Shown here: piece by piece, positions 13,701 to 24,700 of the stretch
Layout of the letters: each line of letters begins with the position of its first letter
How positions within the stretch are numbered: position 1 is the first letter of the stretch
NCBI GenBank assembly: GCA_004335635.1
Contig: QAXH01001016.1
Span: forward strand, 319 to 53,796
Direction of reading: 5' to 3'
Source: Chloromonas sp. AAM2
Taxonomy: Eukaryota > Chlorophyta > Chlorophyceae > Chlamydomonadales > Chlamydomonadaceae
DNA length: 53,478 nt
Notes under the pieces: model-generated
The model's input: the letters and a program-made list of their open reading frames with translations, nothing else
What the model was told of the DNA's origin: nothing
Database searches by the model: none
Made by a program: the position numbers and the translations under genes

Positions 13701-14705
13701 CCATGAAAAAAGGAAACAGTGTGCACGTGCCCTAAACTTCGTGCTGATGCGACCTTTGTGAGGCAGACGTGCTTGATAGAACACGTGTGGCTTGAGAGGC
13801 TGGTGAAATCAAGCATGAGTCATGGTGGCATGCAGGCTAACACATCCCTGCAAGCGCCATGTTTTAGTCACCTGCTTTCTCTCGCCCTGCTGCTCGGGCT
13901 GCGGCTCATCGTTGTTCTTGGGAGCAGGAAACTCGCAGATGAGCTTCATGCTGTCGTACTTGTAGGCAGGCTGTGGGTTGCCCGTGGCCTCATCCATGCG
14001 CTTAGAGCCGCAGATGCCAACAAAATACCGCAGACGGCTCTCAGGGGATCTGATCTTTAGGCCGTTGGTGTACTTGGCATCCTCCTGCGTGCCGAGAAAG
14101 TAGCTTGCATGGCTGGTGAACCACTAGGCTATGCATGCGCTGGTTGCTGAGACAGTGGCGGCTGACCAGCTTTCTGTTGCCACCCCGACCCCAAGCGTGC
14201 ACCGTTCTCACCTTGTCTATCAGCAGTCGTGATGTATGGTAGCTGACGCAACGCAACACCTTTAACACCGTCCTGATGAAGCCGCAGTGGTACATGGGCT
14301 TGGCTAGCTCCACATGGCCAAAGTAGCCGGGGCAGTCCTTGAGGTCCGCCCCGTCCGTAGTGCAGACAACTCCATACTTGTCAGTTGAGCCCATGCGAAG
14401 GTCAGCCAGGCCTCCGGGCTTGGGTAAGCCCTTTTCATAGGTATCACTGGTCTCGATCTTTGCCACGGAGTACTTCCTCTGCAGCGGAAGGCACGCCACG
14501 CAACGTGCATGCCGTAAAACGTGCTTACATGCTTCTTTCAGCGATGCATTGACAGACCCGCTGTTGTGAGGAAGCTGCAAAACGGTGCGCGACTGAACCC
14601 CATGCAACAGCTTACAATTTCATCGGGGTCCCAGACGCTGAACTGTACGGAGTGGATGCGCTTGATGGGAGCCGAGCTGTACGTGAACCTGTCCAGCGTC
14701 GTCAT
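76..14705 (-). CDS. RPB1: DNA-directed RNA polymerase II largest subunit RPB1, complete, 39 exons
   Basis: Catalytic largest subunit of nuclear RNA polymerase II, which makes mRNA. Exons from 5' to 3': 14616-14705, 14212-14478, 13872-14084, 13526-13695, 12782-13074, 12497-12600, 12143-12277, 11810-11934, 11436-11496, 9819-9934, 9340-9472, 8940-9035, 8514-8651, 8074-8256, 7824-7910, 7348-7630, 6959-7122, 6759-6810, 6501-6616, 6176-6328, 5874-6005, 5419-5553, 5040-5189, 4767-4840, 4435-4578, 4047-4172, 3779-3920, 3465-3578, 3101-3252, 2739-2873, 2320-2458, 2002-2137, 1662-1761, 1442-1483, 1013-1222, 651-734, 480-521, 130-177, 76-100. All phases fit and give 1702 codons plus TAA. The start ATG opens [20 protein letters not shown], which lines up with the family N-terminus. 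The metal-A loop [10 protein letters not shown] (Asp474, 476, 478), bridge helix (exons 16-17) and trigger loop [10 protein letters not shown] (exon 23) are intact. The body resembles plant NRPB1 throughout. Oddities are the degenerate clamp zinc sites, the Ala7-type tail and a huge intron 9. Only the last two exons are uncertain. Confidence 0.97.
10334..11110. repeat. Large imperfect inverted repeat (foldback) in RPB1 intron 9
   Basis: Left arm about 10334-10683 and right arm about 10757-11110 are reverse complements of each other, separated by a 73-base loop. Near the loop, ATTTACGGCCTTGCCTGGCC on the left matches ATTTATGGCCTTGCCTGGCC read from the right arm with one mismatch. At the outer ends, GTATGGCTCGTGTC is shared exactly. 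Similarity is lower at the outer ends (about 33 of 40 by eye). It lies inside the 1501-base intron 9935-11435, the longest of the gene, so the primary transcript would contain a hairpin of about 350 paired bases. It could be a foldback transposable element, an inverted duplication, or a small-RNA precursor. No transposase is visible. Confidence 0.85.
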
Positions 14706-15502
14706 GTTTGTCTGTGTGCTGCAAGCAGGGGGGTGCCCAGGGGCACAGGCCCCGTCTGATCTACCCTTCCTGGGCCAGCATGCGCTTGTTGCAGCTGAAG
14801 CAGCAGGGGCAGGCAAGAAGCAAGAGTGCTGCCTAATCAGGGAGGACAGAGGAAGAAGAGCATGGTTCCCAACTTCATCGGTTTTGAACGTTTTGACACC
14901 ATGTGTCCTGACCTCAGCCCGGCGGCAGACCTTACAGGAGGCACAGTCTGAGTTATACAGTGGCACACCACTCCTCTGCCAACTGATGCATACTGCAGGC
15001 AAGCCTTATTCGTGCACCATCACTCAAAACCTAGTTTTTTGAGCATGATTGTCGCGGATATGTATCATCAATAGATTAATGATGACTTTGGGGCTTCAGC
15101 CCCCTGGGCTGCTTGCCCATCCGCAACTCCAGGATCGCCACCCGGCCGCACGAAAACCGGTGCGTGCTGTTGGCGAGAATGATCACCTCTTGATGCCAGC
15201 GTCAGAGCTCACTCGTGTATCAGCGTTCCTACCAATGTATCGCTGCAGGGTCTAGCATGTACTGCGGCCAAGACAGTTTTTCCGCCTGCGCCAATGAGGA
15301 TACGAGAAGATGCGCAGCAGCAGCGTGACAAGGTGTGTTTCCGTCGTCACGCGCTCGTCTTCTGGCCCTTTCAGCGGCCTTGACTTTTGACCGTAACTTT
15401 GTTTACCATGCCCAGGTACAAACACATCAGCCTCGGGGCTTCCTATCATGGAAGGTGGTGCAGCCGCGGCAGCCCGTGCCATCCTTGGATGGCGCAGCCA
15501 TT
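14706..15502. promoter_or_regulatory. Divergent intergenic region between RPB1 and the OPR gene
   Basis: About 0.8 kb separates the RPB1 start codon from the first in-frame ATG of the OPR gene on the other strand. It must hold the RPB1 promoter and 5' UTR and the 5' part of the OPR gene. No TATA box or recognisable motif could be assigned. The open frame of the OPR gene extends upstream of 15503 to about 15329, preceded by an in-frame TGA at 15326. Possible 3' splice sites end at 15386 (CCCTTTCAG) and 15416 (ATGCCCAG). A short upstream exon carrying the true start, possibly with an organelle transit peptide, may therefore lie here. Confidence 0.5.
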
Positions 15503-18331
15503 ATGAAGCTCATCAAAGCATCACAGTCCTGGCAGGAGCTTCAGCATGTACACAGCCAATGGGCGCCATACTTGAATGACACCCATGTCAGCGCCATGAT
15601 CTCCCACATCGCCCAACTATCCCAGCGGAATGGCGTGCAGTCGAGCGGGTCATCCGAACAGGAGCGTTTGGACAGTCATTCAACAGCCAGCTCCAGCAAT
15701 TCACAGCCCATGCCCAAAGGTCGCGTGTCGAGCCACAACCGGTTGCAGGCCAGGCCCAGCCAACCATCTCACACTATAGCCTCCAATCCCTCACAGCAGC
15801 AACAGTTGCAGTTTCCAGGTGGCACAGCCAATTTGGTCCACTTCAATGGCCAAAGCACCCCAGAACAGCAGCAGCATACCAGCACGCAGTCACAGCTTTT
15901 AACAATGCTGCTTAAATCCATGGCAACAAACGCGCCCAGATACAAATTCCGGCAGTTATCCAATTGCATGTGGGCCGTGGCGAAGCTACGTGTCAGCCCA
16001 CCCGGTTCCTGGGTCAGGCGCTGCATGTCTACCAGCTCACAGAAGCTTTCAGAGGCCAAGCCTCAGGAGCTGGCTAACTTGGCATATGCAGTGGCGTTGC
16101 GGCCTGAATGGCTGGACACTGTCAGCAGGGACGCCTGGCTGGAGTTGTTGTTTAGACAGTGTCAGCAGGAGGTGGAAGGGTTCAAGCCTCAAGAACTAGC
16201 CAACCTGTTGTGGGCCGCAGCAAACCTTCACATGCACCGGCGGCTGGTTCGTGGCCAAGGCACAGTGGCAGGGCTTGGGGCGGTGCTGGACCGTGCAGCA
16301 GCACTTGCGCCGCAGTTAAACTCACAGGAAGTCAGCAATGTGCTTTGGGCGGCAGCGCGACTGACAGGGCAGCCTGGATTGGGGTCCGCCGGTGTCGCAC
16401 AGGAGCGCGCACATGCAGTCCTGCCCGCATGTGGCACCTCACTGCTGCAGCCTCTGCTCACCCGTGTGGCAGCGCTGGCACCTGCTATGCAGCCAGCTGG
16501 TGCAGCCTCCGTTGTGCTGTCCACGGCCTGGCTTGGTGTGCGTCCCTCCGACTCATGGCTCCATGCCGTGCTAGCCAGCTTTGCCCCAGTTTTGCCCAGA
16601 TGCGGCCCAACAGAGCTGTCCACTCTAGTGCTAGGCCTGGCGTACATGGCCTACTTGCCAGAGCAGGCATGGCTGGACACATGGCTCAGCAACACAGCTG
16701 TGCAAATACCGCTATTCAGTAGTCAGAAACTGACTGTTACAGCCTGGGCGCTGCACCGATTGCGCATAGCACCACCAACGCGGTTCATGGCTCTGCTCAG
16801 GTTGTGCTGTGCTGACCAGCTACTCTCGTTCAGTCCACTGGAGCTATCCGTGCTCGCCCAGACATTGGATGACAGACAGTACAGCCCGGATGCGGTAAGC
16901 ACTGGAGACTGATGCACAGCCACTCAGCATGCTAGCTGCACTAGTGTTCATATGACTGGCGCAGTTGCATGGCTGGTTCGCCCAATCAATGACCACAGGG
17001 CACGTACGGTTGGCATGCAATACAGAGCTGCCGATGCAAGCTATTACACGTTCAGAGCTCACACTACAGTCACAGCACATCATCTTGAAACAGAAGCCTG
17101 GTGGGACCATGTGGCAGTTGCAGGCACTTGGCACTGTACATGATCTGATTTCGCCATTTTGTGAATGCAGGCATGGTTGCGGATGTTTGTTGCGGTTGTG
17201 TACGATAAGATGCCTGGCATGAGGCCCGAGCAGCTGGCCATCATCCTCTCTCGCCTGGCAAAGTTGGATCACCGTCCCGCGCCTACATGGCTAGCTGCTG
17301 CATGCGAGCACCAAACGTCACATATGGAGTCCATGGCGCCACAGACGCTAGCCATGACCATCCACAGCCTTGCTGCATTGGGAGCAGTACCTGACCCAGC
17401 ATGGTGCCAGCGGTTTGTGTCAGCCAGCCACCTACGCTTAGGCAGTGCCAATGTCAGAGACCTATCGTCAATGGTCTGGGCTCTGGCTATGCTTGATGTA
17501 CAGCCCAGCAAGGAGTGGATGCAGGAGTTTACCAAGCGGTGTACTGCATTGCTCAAAGCCCAGCTTGCGGCACGCCAGACGCCACTGGGTTTGCAGGCAG
17601 AGGAAGACAGTCAGCAGGCCCAGCAGCCAAACAGCAAGCCAGTAAAGCAGAAATCTGGGAAAACAGGCAAACCAGGCGTCACACCGGGCTTGCAGCAGGC
17701 AGCAGTAGAGTACATTGGGGATAAGCCAATGTATGCGGGGTTGCCAGAGCAGTTCCAGCCGTTTGCAGCATCGATGCGGCGTGGGGGCAGGCTAAGAGAC
17801 AGGGCGCGCATGGTATTTGCAGCGCAGTTGTGGGACTTGCAGAGCCTCACACGCACGACATGGGCGCTGGCCCGCCTAGGGTACCGACCAGACCATGCCT
17901 TGTTCCAGCTGTTCTTGCGAGCTGCCAGCCATTTGCGTGAAGGGCACGGGCCCGAGGGAGGAACACCTGCACAGTTGTATTGGAAGCTTCGACGGGAGGA
18001 GCATGCACGTGCATTACTTGGTACTACAACAGGCAGTGGCAGGCGGGGTGCAGCAACTCAGCGCACAGCTCCAGCTGTCACCAAGGCGCCAACAGAGACA
18101 TTGCAGGGTGTTGAACAGACACAGACGGGCGAAGCTGGTCCGCAGGCCACGCCTTCCTCGCCTGACTTTCAGTTGTTGGTACTTGACGGCATGCTGCAGT
18201 GGGCTGCTCAACGATTTCATTACGACCTTGGTGCGTCTGCACCTGTTGCAGTGTCACTCCAAGGGCACGGGAGGGCAAGCAGGGACAGCCAATCGCACAG
18301 CACCATTTGCTGCGGACTCATTGAGAAGTGA
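15503..18331 (+). CDS. Octotricopeptide-repeat (OPR) protein, probable organelle RNA-binding factor
   Basis: OPR proteins of green algae are helical-repeat proteins that enter chloroplasts or mitochondria and control stability, splicing or translation of particular organelle mRNAs. Exons are 15503-16894 and 17171-18331, joined in phase 0 (donor GTAAGC, acceptor ATGCAG); from the ATG at 15503 this gives 850 residues. About twelve degenerate repeats of roughly 38 residues can be read, with cores such as PQELANLAYAVA, PQELANLLWAAANL, SQEVSNVLWAAARL, LTVTAWALHRL, LSSMVWALAMLDVQPSKEW and LTRTTWALARLGYRPD. A Gln/Ser-rich stretch precedes the repeats, and Lys/Gln-rich linkers split the second exon. 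No RAP domain is recognisable at the C-terminus. The start is uncertain because the frame is open further upstream. The RNA target cannot be predicted. Confidence 0.82.
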
Positions 18332-18679
18332 GCCTGCTGCGGCAGGCAAATGACATTTGTACTAGCACATGAAAGGCACCAACGGGGTTGCCGCCCATCA
18401 ACTTGGCTCACGACAAGCATGGCAGGGTGTGGTTCTCTCTATCCACCGACCAAAGTCGCCCTAGCGACTCATGCCCAAACCCAAGCACATGTAGGCAAAC
18501 ATTGGCAATGCAGCTCGGCAACACGCCTGTATGGTCAACAGTCATCTTCTTACTCCAGCCCGGGTTGTTGGCAAAAAAAAGGTTTGCCAGTTCTGGGACA
18601 AGTGGTGTGTCATGCACTGAAACCAGTGGTAGTGCAGACATGATTATGTACTGACTGAACTGGCCTCAGAACTCAGTAA

Positions 18680-18684
18680 TGTAA
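18680..18684 (+). terminator. TGTAA polyadenylation signal of the OPR gene
   Basis: First TGTAA after the stop codon at 18331, giving a 3' UTR of about 350 bases. TGTAA is the usual poly(A) signal of chlorophycean nuclear genes. Confidence 0.55.
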
Positions 18685-18946
18685 GTCGTAACTTTTGGGC
18701 CTGGCTGCCAAAGGAAGACGCTTTCAAGGATATGTATGAGTGACTGTTGCTGATCAGACGCTATACACATGACCCGTTGCCAACTTTACAAAAAACAATT
18801 ACAGATGACCCGTGCCCCAGACCATTTTCTCATGTTCTGCTTCCCTGTTGCATTTCATTGGCATGCGCGACCTGCTCGTCGTCAGGCACGACATACGAAT
18901 ACGAGTTGTGTCGGATGACCGAACGTTATCATGTTGGTCTGCTTAT

Positions 18947-19060
18947 CACAAGAGGGGAGGTATTCCAACCCGTCCTACATGTGAAGGGGATTGCGACACA
19001 CCAGGATAGTAGTGGTGGTGGCCAACCCCGCGAGATGCTATCCTGACCGCATACCTCGTC
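18947..19060 (-). repeat. Dispersed ~130 bp repeat, copy 1 (inverted)
   Basis: Begins CACAAGAGGGGAGG and is the reverse complement of copies at 19787-19915 and 20077-20206. Shared cores include CATCCTGG-type and TGTGTCGCAATCCCCTTCAC blocks read on the minus strand. Its outer end faces left, as a left terminal inverted repeat would. Confidence 0.85.
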
Positions 19061-19591
19061 CTTACAATTGATTCAAGTGTTCAAGGCTGTAAGCATACAA
19101 CCTGTACGTCCCTTCCAGTTCCTTGCAGCAGTATGCGGCCTGTCAGGCCACCCTGGACTGGTTACAACGTATCAACTCACAGCAGTAGATCAGCAAGAAC
19201 AGCCACATGATACCAACAGGCATCACTGAGCAGATGGCGGTTTTCGTAATCAAGGCAGACAGAGTGGCAAGGCAGATAGAGTGGCTGTGTGTGCGGCCCC
19301 ATGTATGATAGTTGCTAGGTACCTCGCACCCCCTATGAAACCCCAAATGCAGGAGAGCGAGCAGAGGCTGGGGCAGCTGGCATAACATGCACTGTTGTGC
19401 CTCTACGTGGACTCCAAGCTTCCCCGTCTCCAACTGCCATCCCACGCATGGGTCATGTGCCTGGTCCTCCCTTAAGGACACTACGTCGCTCTCGGACCAC
19501 CCACGGATTCATCGAAGAGTTATTGAAGAGCAGGGCCAGTGGCAGCCTCAGGCTGTTTGTGAACGGATCTGAGCATCCGGATATTCTAATT

Positions 19592-19634
19592 CACAAGAGG
19601 GGAGGGATTCCAACCCGTCCAACCTACATGTGCC
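19592..19634 (-). repeat. Dispersed repeat, copy 2 (truncated end)
   Basis: Only the terminal part is present: CACAAGAGGGGAGGGATTCC followed by CAACCCGTCCAACCTACATGTG. After this the sequence diverges, with a short local duplication of CCTACATGTG. Confidence 0.75.
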
Positions 19635-19786
19635 TAGCCTACATGTGACAAGCAGTCACGTCAGCATGCAAAATGTATTGTACATGAAAAACGTCAGAAG
19701 GACAGGGGACGGGGACGTGTACCGCCCTGACATCACACAGTCAATTTCACAAGGAGGCAGTGAGCAGCGCAAGGACATTGCATGGA

Positions 19787-19915
19787 CATTTTGGGTCTAA
19801 CGAGGTATGCGGACAGGATAGCACCGCGAGGGGTCGACCACCACCATAACTATCCTGGTGTGTCGCAAACCCCTTCACATGTAGGTTGGACGGGCTGGAG
19901 TCCCTCCCCTCTTGT
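19787..19915 (+). repeat. Dispersed repeat, copy 3
   Basis: Starts near TTGGGTCTAACGAGG, contains TATCCTGGTGTGTCGCAA and CTTCACATGTAGGTTGGAC, and ends in CCCTCCCCTCTTGT. It is about 90% identical by eye to copy 4 in the same orientation. Confidence 0.85.
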
Positions 19916-20076
19916 CGGCCCAGCCTTCTGCAACTTTTCTCAGGCGACAGAAACGCTCAGCAAGGACAAGAATCACCCGCAGTGGAGCAGTGGCTGCACA
20001 ATGTACGAACCAACAGTCTAAGCCACTGTCTAAATGTGTGCGATGAACATTGAACCATTTACATATTTCCAGGGCC

Positions 20077-20206
20077 CATCTTGGGTCTAACGAGGTCTGC
20101 GGTCAGGATAGCACCTCGAGGAGTTGACCACCACCATTCCTATCCTGGTGTGTCGCAATCCCCTTCACATGTAGGTTGGACAGGCTGGAGTCCCTCCCCT
20201 CTTGTG
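20077..20206 (+). repeat. Dispersed repeat, copy 4
   Basis: Full-length copy ending CCTCCCCTCTTGTG. With copy 1 in the opposite orientation it brackets 1.26 kb of non-coding DNA, as terminal inverted repeats would. Flanks are CTTAT on the left of copy 1 and CTTAC on the right of copy 4, a possible but imperfect target-site duplication. Confidence 0.85.
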
Positions 20207-20207
20207 C

Positions 20208-20212
20208 TTACA
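20208..20212 (-). terminator. TGTAA polyadenylation signal of the 20327-21353 gene
   Basis: TTACA on the plus strand, the first downstream of the minus-strand stop at 20327. It lies two bases beyond the end of repeat copy 4, so the transcript ends at the edge of the repeat element. Confidence 0.5.
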
Positions 20213-20326
20213 TGCTTGTCCAACCGATGAGCACGATCACGGGAGGCATGTGGGCGGTTGATGTGCGTTGGCAGAAAGCACTCATAAATCTGAAACCATG
20301 TCTTAGAGAGTAGTGCTGGACACATT

Positions 20327-21353
20327 TCATGCCACCCAAGGCAGCCTCCACACCATCTGTCTGAGTTCTACTGGTGCAGTTTGCTTCAAGGACAGCGCCC
20401 AGCCATCGGGAATTTTATGAAAACGGTTTTTCGTCAGGAGACTTGCCCGCTGGCTACGTCGTGGCAAAGGGTGCTTTCCTATGGCATCGCCCTCTTCCCA
20501 CTTGGCCAGTGTGGTGGCATGCAGCTCATAGAATGCTAGCCACTCCTCATCATCCTCTTCCTCCTCTTCTGAGCTACCTTCTAAGGCAGACACTGGAGGC
20601 TGCAACGCCTCCTGCGCTCGCCGCTGCTTCTGCTCCACATGCCGCTCTCGTCTCCTGTCTCTTTCACGCAGCCGGCGGCGTTCCAGAGGAACCCAGTCAA
20701 GCACAGGCATGCTTGTGCCTGCTGGGTCTTCCCACTGCAGCTTCCCTTGAGCGAGCAGCACTAGCTTGCTGGTGGCTGGTGAGCTGAGGGGCAGGCTAGG
20801 CTTCAACAGTGCATCCAGCTGCCGGCTCAGGCCCTCTGAGGTGAGGGGTGCTGCCGGGGACGCTGGCTGCTCATCCAGATCCGCTATTCTACCAGCCTCC
20901 TCCAGCTCACGAACAAACTCAGGATGGCTGAGGGCGTAAGTGTAGGTCTGCAAGTGATCGGTGCACGTGTTTCGAACTTTCAACGAAAACTGCACGGAAA
21001 GGGCCCTGTGGGATGACAACCACTAGGATGGGCGGTTTGTTTTCCGTGTGTGGGTGCATGTTGCCGTCTGGAGGATGACCCACAAAGAGGTACAAGAAGG
21101 AGGAAGTGTTTCGTCATGCATAGCCTTGCAGAACACTGCAGATAATCTGAAGCACATGCTCGAGTGGCATGATGGGACACGAACAGGGCTGCGTTGGCAT
21201 AGGGCGCCATGCACGCACCTGAAGGTCCAATTGATCCTGTCGTTTGTTAAGCCTCCTCTCAGCCACAGCGTCTCGCTCAGCCATGTCGCCTTCGCTCTCG
21301 TTTGTGCTTTCTGATGAGGATTCAGCAGGCCGCAGCCAACGCCAGATGTCCAT
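20327..21353 (-). CDS. Hypothetical charged protein, two exons
   Basis: Exon 1 is 21219-21353 and exon 2 is 20327-20947, joined in phase 0 (donor CTTCAG|GTGCGT, acceptor CACTTGCAG), for 251 residues. The family was not recognised. The N-terminus is MDIWRWLRPAESSSESTNES, acidic and Ser-rich. A conserved-looking block TYTYALSHPEFVRELEEAGR follows the splice. The middle is basic and coiled-coil-like (LERRRLRERDRRRERHVEQK), followed by an acidic run EGSSEEEEEDDEEWLAFYEL and a Trp-containing C-terminus. The charge pattern suggests a nuclear or scaffold protein, which is inference only. The start is the first ATG of the upstream exon; a further 5' exon in 21354-21770 cannot be excluded. It is divergent from the clathrin gene. 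Confidence 0.6.
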
Positions 21354-21778
21354 CGTGCTGCCTGAGCAACTGGCGCTGTTGCTGCTGCTGCTGCTAGTGT
21401 TTTGGTTGTTGCTGTTGATGCTGAAACAGGCTTCACATCAGAGGGTGAATGCTCTGCTGCTCAGTGACATGCGTGCATGGCCTCAGAAACAGTTGGAGCC
21501 CAGGCCAGCTGGCGAACGTAACTATCCATCAAGCTGACAACGCGTGCCCACAGATTGGCACAGACAGTGCAGTGACTTGACCGTTGCCCGCACGTGCGTG
21601 ACATTTTCAGACAACGGAATGTGTGCATGCTGCCTCCTTACCATCGGGCATCGGCGCACCCGCTTGCGCAGGCGTGAGGCTAGTTCGGTGGCCGGCAAGC
21701 ACAAGTCAGGCTCTGGTCTCCGAGAACCCCTCGGTCTCCCTCGCAGATAAACTTTCGCACTCACAAACATCCGCTACA
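21354..21778. promoter_or_regulatory. Probable bidirectional promoter region
   Basis: 425 bases separate the start codons of the 20327-21353 gene (-) and the clathrin heavy chain gene (+). It includes a short CTG/CAG-type microsatellite near 21377-21400. A minus-strand open frame at 21522-21770 has no phase-compatible join to exon 1 at 21353 and is not called. Confidence 0.45.
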
Positions 21779-24700
21779 ATGGCGAGCACAGCTCCCATTG
21801 TGGTGGCGGAGAAGCTGCTGGTGAGCGCGATGAGCCAGGTCGTTGCAACTCGCTTGGTGATCCTGTGCGAAGTAGGCCTCTTCATGTCCTCCACCACCCT
21901 TGGCTGCAGCTCCCATCTGTGGGCATCAGCGCTGACAACATCAACTTCAAGGCGGTCACTGCTGAGTCTGAGAAGTTCATCACAGTGCGGGAGCAGGGCC
22001 AGGCCGGTGGTCAGAACACAGTCGTTATCATAGACATGGCCAACCCGCTGAACCCCATCCGGCGTCAGATCAGCGCAGACAGTGCACTGATGTGCCTCGA
22101 CAAGAAGGTCATCGCGCTCAAGGCAACTGCAGCGGGTGTTCCAGGGGACAATTTGCAGGTTTTCAACCTGGACACTAAGACGAAGCTGAAGGCGTACCAG
22201 ATGCCAGAGGCTGTGGAGTTTTGGAAATGGATTAGCGCAACAATGCTAGGATTGGTCACAGCTACTTCTGTTTACCATTGGGATGTCGAGGTAAGCGATT
22301 GGCGTGTGTTACGGGCTTGCTTTTCGTGACATTCATCAAGATCTCATCAAATGCCCTGAGATACGCGATGCAGGGCGCTGCTGATGCACCTACCAAGGTG
22401 TTCGACCGCACGCCTAATATGGCCGGAGCTCAGATTATCAGCTACAGGGCCAGTGCTGACCTGAAATGGAGTGTGCTGATTGGCATTACAGCTGGCGCAC
22501 CGGAGAGGTAAGGGAATACGATGCATCGGGATGCAGCAAAACGAGTTGTGATGCAGCTGGCGCTCTTATCGAAATTTCAGAAAATGTGAACTTGCGGCAT
22601 GCTTGCAGGCCCCAGCTCGCCAAGGGCTTCATGCAGCTGTATTCCTTTGAACAGCAGAAGAGCCAAGCATTGGAAGCACACGCGGCTGCATTTGCCACCA
22701 TCAAGGTGAGCATGCCTGCAGGCTTTGGCGCGGGTTTTGCAATGCATGCTGGCTCTCAAGGCATGGCTTAATAGCTCGACCCTGTCTTGATACAGTACAT
22801 GTCGGCTCATCAACATGCATAATTAGAGCTCTTGTTGTGGGTCTTCATCGCCAGTGTTTTCCTTTGACAAACTTGAAGGCTTGTGAAATTGCAGCACCGA
22901 CTGTAATTGCGGGCCAAACTGTAATTGCGGGCCAAACGTGCACAGAAATCCGAAATTGATTTTATGTCCTGTATTCCATGCATTGGCACGTGTGTGTATG
23001 CAGCCTGCGGGCCGTGATGCGCCATGCAACGTCATCGCCTTTGCCCAGAAGACGCTCAAGGAAGGACAGATTGTCTCCAAAATGCACGTCATTGAGCTGG
23101 GCGGTGCTCCAGGTATGTAGCATGCTTTGACACGGCTAACATGGATTAGCTTGGTATGTAGCAATCTATTCGCTATCAGCTTGTGCCCGATCGCCATATG
23201 TTGCTGCAGGTGCTGCCATCAAGAAGAACGCCGAGCTCTTCTTCCCAGCAGAGTTTGCTGACGACTTTCCAGTGTCTTTGCAGATCAGTGACAAGTATGG
23301 CCTAGTATACGTTATCACCAAGCTTGGCCTGCTGTTTGTGTATGATCTGGAGACAGCCACAGCTATCTACCGTAACCGTATCAGCCCGGATCCCATCTTC
23401 TTGGCTGTCGGCAGCGAGTCTACTGGCGGGTTTTATGCAATCAACAGGCACGTGGTGATGGCAGGTTGCAGCACGATTGGCACGTATTGCAGCAATGTGT
23501 GCACTGCTGTGACAGCAATTTGTGAAACACTGAGCCAGCCACGGAGTTAAGGTACTATAATGGAGTTGACACTGCATCCGAGGCACTGCATCTGCAGCAG
23601 TGTCTGTGCTACATGGGTCGTAAGAAGCATGCGGCAGACTGCTTATGGTGGTTTTGCACATCAGCATGCTGTTTCGCATGACCTGTATTGGATGCACCAT
23701 GATACTTTGTTGCTTACATGGTATGTTCATTCCAGCTGTCTTGCCTGATGTGTGATGTGTGTTCAGGCGGGGACAGGTAATCCTCGGCACGGTGAACGAT
23801 GCAACCATCGTGCAGTTTGTCAGCGACCAACTGAACAACCTTGACTTGGCGCTGACGCTGGCCAAGAAGGGCAACCTGCCAGGTGCAGAGATGCTCATTG
23901 GAAAGCAATTTGAGGTGCTGTACTCGTCCGGCAAATACAAGGAGGCAGCCGAGGCAGCAGCAGAGTCTCCACAGGTAGATAATCAGGCATGCAAGTGCAT
24001 AACTGACCACACCTGGCTGAGCACAGTAGGCGTGCAGCAAGCAGAACCAAGCACGTGCAGCCTGGACAGACTTGACAACTGCCTGCCTCATTGCCATCAG
24101 TCGTCTGTTGCCCTACATACTGAAGAGTGCATACATGAATGGCGACCATCCATGAACCAGGCGGATACATATGGGTGTGCAAAATTAAGGCCGCTTGGCT
24201 GATTGTGATGGATCTGACCTGTTGCAATGCATGACAGGGTATCCTGCGCACCAAGGAGGTAATGGAGAGGCTCAAGGCTGTGGCTGCGCAGCCAGGCCAG
24301 AAGCCTCCTATTCTTGTGTACCTGGGTGTGCTGCTCCAGAAGGGCAAGCTCAACGCATCAGAGAGTACTGAGCTGGCCAGGTGGGATGGCAGCAAAGGTT
24401 GTATTTCAGGTGTAGCAGCAGCAGGGCGCCGTGGAACAACTTGCTTACCATGCATATTGCCAGCTAATATAGCAACAGCGTGCAGACTGCTATCCAACAC
24501 ATCAATGACATGCTCACATGCCTGCAATGACATGCTCACATGGCTGCAATGACATGCTCACATGGCTGCATATCATCAATCTTCGTGCTGGACCAATCAG
24601 CCTTTACGGTTTTGGTTATCCGCAGGCTTGTTCTGAGCCAAAACAAGAAGGAGCTGCTGACAAACTGGTTCAACGAGGGCAAGCTTGAGCCTAGTGAGGA

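Larger units (their letters stand above)
18685..20207. other. Intergenic region with nested repeat-bounded non-coding DNA
   Basis: Apart from the four repeat copies, no coding potential supported by similarity or splice structure is visible here. The arrangement (one full inverted copy, one truncated inverted copy, two direct copies) suggests two nested or adjacent non-autonomous insertions. No transposase is present. Confidence 0.6.

Noticed and set aside
21522..21770. Minus-strand open frame as a 5' exon of the 20327-21353 gene
   Set aside because: Its best donors end in phase 0, but no acceptor upstream of 21353 gives a phase-compatible join, and it overlaps the clathrin 5' UTR region.
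24503..24568. Three tandem 22-base units considered as a CRISPR-like array
   Set aside because: There are no spacers, the copies are directly adjacent, and the context is a eukaryotic intron; it is a minisatellite.
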